This document shows positions 58,291-64,000 of a stretch of DNA of 64,000 nucleotides, piece by piece. Made by a program: the position numbers and the translations under genes. Within the stretch, counting starts at the first letter, position 1, and each line of letters opens with the position of its first letter. Below the pieces are notes generated by a model. That model searched no databases. It was not told the origin of the DNA and was given only the letters and a program-made list of their open reading frames with translations. The stretch is from Juglans regia (lineage: Eukaryota; Streptophyta; Magnoliopsida; Fagales; Juglandaceae): positions 27,174,372-27,238,371 of the forward strand of contig NC_049901.1 in NCBI RefSeq assembly GCF_001411555.2, given 5' to 3'.

Positions 58291-60220
58291 ACACATACTA
58301 GAGAGTTGGTAGTCCCATTAGGTGAAATGTCTAAACTTGATTCATAGTCGATTAAGTTTGGATACCTTGGTCTCCCTCCTATTATTGGTAGAGAGAAGGG
58401 TATTTTCAGATTTGAAACATAAAGGGTGATCAAAATTGCAAGAGTGGAAAGAAAAATTGTTGTCTCAAGGTGGTAAAGAAGTATTGATTAAAACTGTTGC
58501 CCTTTCTATACCCACATATACCATGAGCTGTTTTAAGTTGCCTTCAACCTTATGCACTACGTTAAAAAGTAAGATGACAAACTTCTGGTGGGGTCAAAGG
58601 AAAGAGGAAAAAAGAATTAGATGGATAAGTTGGAAGAAGATGTGTGAGACCAAAGGAAATGGTGGAATGGGCTTCAAGGACTTGCAGACTTTTAACATGA
58701 CACTTGTTGCAAAACAAAGCTGGAAAATTATGATTGAAAAGGATTCTCTGTTGCACAAAATTTTTAAAGCCAGATATTTCCCTAAGAACAAGTTTCAAGA
58801 AGCTAAAATAGGAGCAAATCCTTCTTTTGGTTGGAGAGGAATTTGGGAGGCTAAAGAACAATTGTTAAAAGGCTGTCGATGGAGAGTGGGTGATGGGAAG
58901 TCTATTAATGTTTGGACTGACTATTGGTTGCCACAACATAAGCTTATTCCTAAACCTGCAGAAACTGATTTGGTTCATCAGCATGATACAATTGAGTGCC
59001 TCATTGATAGAGAAACATAGTGGTGGAATGTTGCTAAGATTCAAAGCTTAATTCCTGCACAACAAGCAGCAGAAATCTTCAAAATTTTATTGAGCTCAGA
59101 ACTTATACTAGATTGTTTAATTTGGGAATATGAAAAAAGTGGTGTGTATAGTGTTAAGAGTGGATACAAGTTCTTCAATTCACTAAGCAAAGATGAATAG
59201 CTGGGGGAATGTTCAGAGGCTCAAAACTAGAGGAAATTCTGACCAAAGCTGTGGAGGATGAATGTGCCAACTAGAGTTAAGGTCATTACATGGAGGGTTT
59301 GCATAAATGGCTTACCAACTTTGCAGAACCTAAAAACTCAAAAAGTTGTGGAAGCTTCTTGTAGGTGGTGTAATGAGGAGGATGAGGATATTACTCATGC
59401 TCTACTAAACTGTAAAACTGTAAGAGAAGTATGGTCTGATCAGTTTCCAGATTTAATCACAGAGGATTCCAATACAAATTTGTTAAATCTTGCAATGCAA
59501 ATATAATACAGAGGTAATAATGGAGACTTGGAGAAGCTGTTCTTGATAGCATGAGGCATGTGGTACAAAAGGAATCAGATGTCACATGAAGATGTGGTAC
59601 TTACTACTATGTAGGCAGCAAAGAATGCATTGGTAACCTATAAAGCTCACCTGCAAGTTCATGAACCTCATGGAGAAAGGAAAGTTTGCAGATGGGTGCC
59701 TCCTCGTCAAGGAATACTAAAGTTAAATGTGGATAGGGCAGTGTTTACGAACCAAAGAAGTGCAGGGATGGGAGTTGCTCTAAGGGATGAAAGGGGTGGT
59801 GTTATCCTCTTAGCTTGCTTGTAAGAAGGAATATGAGATTAATGATCCTATCGAGATTGAGATGAAGCAATTTTGAGAGGTCTTCAGATATGCATTCCTC
59901 TTGGAATAACACAACTTGTTATTGAGAGTGACTCTTTGCTTATGGTGAATGAAGTACAGAATGAAAGAGCATTAAGATCACTTCATGAAAATCTTGTGCT
60001 GCAGATTAAGCAACTTATGCAGAGATTTTCAAATTGCTTTATGCAACACATTGGCCGTTTAGGCAATGGTGGAGCTCATGGGATGGCTTGGAATATTGAT
60101 GATTTGATAGTTTGGTGGGATTCTTATCCTAATTGTATTGCCCAAATTATGTGGTCTGATTTTGTTGTAATTCTTTTCAAAGTATTGAATAAAGTTTTCT
60201 GTTATAAAAAAAAAAAAAAA
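58290..60220 (+). mobile_element. L1-type LINE, 5'-truncated, with RNase H and poly(A) tail
   Basis: Coding homology begins at the RT thumb region (PPIIGREKG near 58370). The open frame 58436-59020 contains KEKLLSQGGKEVLIKTVALS, SIPTYTMSCFKLP, FWWGQRKEEKRIRWISW, GGMGFKDLQTFN and WRVGDGKSINVWTDYWLP. 59258-59506 is the zinc-binding zf-RVT block (RVCINGLPTL, CRWCNEEDEDITHALLNC). 59630-60337 encodes a plant-type RNase H tail (ILKLNVDRAVF, GVALRDERGG, LVIESDSLLMV). Stops at 59018, 59198, 59504 and 59822 interrupt it. It ends with A15 at 60206-60220. All RT catalytic motifs lie in the missing 5' part. Confidence 0.9.
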
Positions 60221-61002
60221 GGTTTGGATAATCATCCCTTTATCCATTTTAATATTATTCCTTGCACTCGCTACATACCGGCACCTAATCTCCCATGCGC
60301 ATTCTCAAAATGGCTTGTGGATGTGTCCCAAACCTAGAAACAAACTTTTGGGTAGGGTTGTACAAATAAACTGTCCACTCAGACTGTCCGAAATTTTTGA
60401 CTCGATTCGAGACAAATTTCTTGACACGGAACAAGTTGGAATGGAAGCAGAAATTTTCGTTTTGTTTCCGCTTTTCTTCGAAATGGGTCGGGTATTACTT
60501 GATAATTGAAAACAATCTGAAATCGTGCCTTTTCTTTTTTTACCATTTTGTTGAATGCTAAAGTTGGAGAAGTAGCCTTCAAACCCAAGATGTGAATTTT
60601 GAAGCAACTAAGATGGAGAGCTATTTTGCCTGAAGATACCGTGGGAGGAACCGGAGTTAAAGAGGCCGGGATCAACAGAGGAAGAATCAATGGTGGTGGA
60701 GTCTTCCCTAGAAGTGGGAGTGGGAGTGTAAGAGTTGGAAGCTGCAAGTAACTTAGTTAAGCTCTGGTTGGGCCTTAAGGGGTCTCTTCGTCGTTCTCAA
60801 GAAGTGCCTCTAACCAATTGGCAGGAGCAAAGCAAAAGCGGGCAAGTCCACCATGACTCAGTTCACCACCATAAATCTGGATCGAGGGGGGTTTGTATTC
60901 TTTTTCTAGCTTCAATGGAGCTTCTAAATTAAGAAAGCAAAGAAACCCTTCTTTTAATTGTACTTTGATTTTTTTTTTCTTTCCGTTTCTTCACCTACAT
61001 AG
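60221..61002. other. Intergenic between two LINEs
   Basis: No gene recognised. Short frames on both strands (60305-60607, 60379-60747) have no motif. A T-run at 60969-60980 lies near the tail of the next LINE. Confidence 0.5.
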
Positions 61003-64000
61003 CAGTCCCGTCTCAAGTTTATTAATAAACCCCCACTTATGACGGGGGAATACCGTGGTAATAGATGAACACTTGGGATTTACAAAAACTACCCCATGCA
61101 TCAAACAAATTAAAAAAAAAAACTCATCCTATACAAAGTCCAACAAGAAACCATCTAACTTCATGCCACACACAAAAGAACTTCCTACCTTATAGATAGA
61201 AAACCAATCTTATCCAGCCGGATCATGCCCCTCACAGCAGAAGCTAGAAAGTTCGTACCTGATCCATACGTCCTCGTGATCCACGATTCCCCTTGATGGG
61301 CAAAGAAATCTGCAACTTGGTTACTTTCATGGAAAATATGTGACACAGAAAAAACCATGCCTACCAGACATTCAAGCAACAACTCCCAACAGTCCCAGAG
61401 GTACCACACATTATAGGCTCTCGAAGTCAACCAATGAACCAAACTCTTTGCAAACCATGATACCTCTCAGTAGGGCCCTTAATTCAGCCGCATTATTTGT
61501 GCCCATACCCAGGTGTTCTGAGAAGGCAGCCTTGACATTCCCCAAATGATCCCTAATCACTCCATCCCCTCCACAAGATCTCGGGTTTCCCCTACTGCTC
61601 TCGTCAACATTCAACTTCACCCACCCTACCGCTGGCTTTCTCCACACCACTGCACAAGGTCGGCTCACAGGAACCTGTTTAATAAGCACATTAATATCAG
61701 ATAGAATCTCATAATCTCTCGAAGAGAGCCTTTTACACTTAGACATGTTTTCAGAAATTTGGCTAAGCCAAAATTTAACTGCAATCCATACTTCCTCTGC
61801 CGATTCATAAGTCGCCTCCATTATAGCCTTACACCTTCTTGCCCATAGTCTCCAAGTAACCAGACACAGAAGCAAGCCTACAAGTACACCCCACTGGGAT
61901 GCAAGCTTCGCACAGCTGAACCAACAGGAAATACATGCACGCCATGATGAAGCTGTCATGCACCGAACACCCAATGCCGTCAAGGCCTTCCTCCAAACTA
62001 ACGTAGCGATATCTCCAGAGCACAGAACATGATCCAAAGTTTCGGAACTTTCATTCGTACAACAATCACAACGAGAGGCAAGATTAATACCCATAGTTAT
62101 AATACGAGCATCTACTGGGAGGCACCTAAACCATGGCTTCCAAACACAAACAACCACACGTCTAGGAAGGAGTTTATGCCAGAACCAATCCGTCCATGGA
62201 TAGCTTTCCCTACGAACCCATATAATGTCCCATGCGGAAGACATGGAAAAAAGACCATCTTGGTTCGGTTCCCTCCTTACCTGCCACCACTGACCGAATT
62301 ACCTCAAGAGTTTTATTTTCTCTAATTAAATTTATTAGAGCAGATTCATTCCATACATTACCAACCCAAAGATCCTTGATTTGGAGATTAGAATTTATAA
62401 TATTATGGGCATCAACATTGAGAGGTCCACTCGAAAGCCATCATGCCAAAAAGAGACTCTTCCTTCCTTAACCCGCACCCTAAAATGCTCATAAACCTCT
62501 GGAAAGACCTGCATGATAGATTTCCAAAATCGTGAACCATTTACACGCGAAACCGCCAAAAGAAGATTTCCTTCCTTCACATATTTAGCTCGGAAAAACC
62601 GGATCCAAAGATTATATAAAGTTAGGAGGTGCCATGCAAATTTCATATGCTTGGCTTGCTGAACTTCGTCAAGGTCTCGAATTCTTAAGCCTCCTTCCTT
62701 GATTGGTTTACAAATAGTAGACCATGCAACCCACTTTTTTTTTTGCCTTCCCATCATACTCACCCCAGAAGAAAGTCGATAGAATAGAATTAATATGAGT
62801 GAGAATAACCTTAAGACACATTAAGCTCTGCTAAAAGATGTGTTAGCATACAAGACACCACATGCCTAAGCAAAGTGAGACGACCACCTTGAGACAGAAT
62901 TTTTAATTTCCATCCTGCAACCTTGTTCCGAGTTTTAGTCACCAAAGGTTCCAAGGCTTTAGCCATAAGACGCCCTGTCACCAAAGGCACCCCCAAATAA
63001 GTAGTTGGAAAAGTACATTCCGTAAAACCTGTCATTCTAAGAAGGCCACATTTCCTGGACAGATTAATCTGTTTGGACAAAAATATAGCCGACTTCTCAT
63101 TGTTAATTAGCTGTCCAGACCAAGAAGAATATTTTTCCAATGCCAGCAATAACATTTTAATTGATCTTTTCTCCCCCTTGGCAAAAATAAGAAGATCATC
63201 AGCATATAGAAGATGAGACACTAAAGGGGCTCCTCGAGGATGATAATACGAACCAATCTTTCCTTCCTCAAAATCCTTTCACAATAACCGAGTGAGAACT
63301 TCCTACATGATAATAAACAAATATGAAGAAAGAGGATCCTCTTGCTGTAGGCCCTGAGTTGGTTTGAAAAAACCTTTGTATGTTCCATTCATCATGATTG
63401 AGAACCAATGGGTTTTCATACACGTCTCCACCAAACCACAAAACCCTTCAGACAAACCAAAAACCTTCAGGACCAAGCATAGGAAAGACCAATCAACTCG
63501 GTCATATGCCTTTGCCATATCAATATTCAATATTACATTTCCTCCATTACTCTTGCGATGAAGAGAATGAACCATTTCTTGCGCTAGCGTGATATTCTCA
63601 AAAATACTACGCCCCGAAACAAAGACACCTTGTTCCCATGAGATCATGCGAGGAAGAAAACTAGCCAAACGATTCACAATATTTTTGAAAAAATTTTATA
63701 CGCAACACCACACAAGCTAATAGGCCTAAACTTATCAAAGCTTCGCGGATTTTGCACTTTTGGAATGAGAACAATAAACGATGTCGAATAAAACCTTGGG
63801 AGACGCGCACCTGAAAAGAAATCCCGAGCAGCTTCAACCACGACCCTTTTAACTATATCCCAACACTCTAAATAAAAGACTCAGTCAAAGCAGTCTGGCC
63901 CAGGATTACTATTTTTTGGAATAGAAGATAAAGCCCTCCAAACCTCCTCCCCAGTCAGTTCTTGATAAAGAGAAATATTCTCCTCAGCATTCACCATTGA
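61003..64000 (-). mobile_element. L1-type LINE, RT to RNase H, runs off the window
   Basis: Minus-strand order: RT fingers (about 63990-63690, FIVLIPKVQNPRSFDKFRPI then SLC), palm (63677-63303: VFVSGRSIFENI, NIDMAKAYDRVDWSFL, PTQGLQQEDPLS), catalytic YADD block (63221-62811: MSHLLYADDLLIFAKGE), thumb (62763-62395: KPIKEGGLRIRDLDEV, WHDGF), zinc-binding block and RNase H (62244-61411: CDCCTNESSETLDHVLC, WVKLNVDESSRGNP, TNNAAELRALLRGI) and the RNase H end (61442-61185: ESNQVADFFAHQG). A 3' untranslated region of about 180 bases follows to 61003. Frameshifts near 63250, 62790, 62300 and 61425 and stops inactivate it. The RT YADD aspartates remain. The 5' part, with the endonuclease, lies beyond 64000. 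Confidence 0.9.

Overview
This is a repeat-dominated window of a flowering-plant nuclear genome. The evidence is a single-exon plant-type PPR-DYW gene, a plant organelle-division coiled-coil gene, Tat, Athila and Tekay/Del-like Ty3/gypsy retrotransposons, L1-type LINEs with plant RNase H tails, and several MITE families. A woody eudicot is likely. The MITE family with GTTTGGA...GATGAGAT ends reminds me of Juglandaceae/Fagales genomes, but that is a recollection and not a test.

Only two intact host genes are supported. At 3258-5543 (minus) lies a 761-aa DYW-type pentatricopeptide protein, probably an organellar RNA editing factor. At 55493-56494 (plus) lies a 333-aa tail-anchored coiled-coil protein resembling PMD1/PMD2, the peroxisomal and mitochondrial division factors.

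Layout: 1.2-2.3 kb, eroded LINE 3' end; 3.3-5.5 kb, PPR gene; 5.8-6.0 kb, MITE; about 6.2-11.3 kb, decayed Tat-lineage gypsy element cut inside integrase; 11.3-12.8 kb, LTR-like fragment; 12.8-26.9 kb, an old Tekay-like LTR that was broken open by an Athila solo LTR and by a complete 11.3-kb element (15318-26643); 26.9-46.8 kb, Athila-type elements on the minus strand in tandem, sharing an LTR; 34.5-41.7 kb, two nested solo LTRs inside the Athila protease region; 46.8-53.5 kb, two truncated LTRs joined head to tail; 54.3-57.9 kb, the PMD-like gene with flanking MITEs; 58.3-60.2 kb, a LINE; 61.0-64.0 kb, a second LINE running off the window.

The most notable object is the 15318-26643 element. 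It has a 5-bp target duplication (CTTGG), LTRs of 4148 and 4591 bp, an initiator-Met-like primer site, a polypurine tract and an internal region of only 2587 bp that carries gag remnants and no recognisable pol. It therefore looks like a non-autonomous giant-LTR derivative of a Tekay/Del chromovirus. Its LTRs and the related LTR at 34478-41733 share two stem-loops whose stems are kept while loops vary. The insertion order can be read from target duplications: Athila element, then LTR E (GATGG), then LTR D (AGTTA); a hAT-like MITE (CTCGAGAG) sits in an Athila LTR; a Mutator-like MITE (ATTATTTTT) sits in another MITE.
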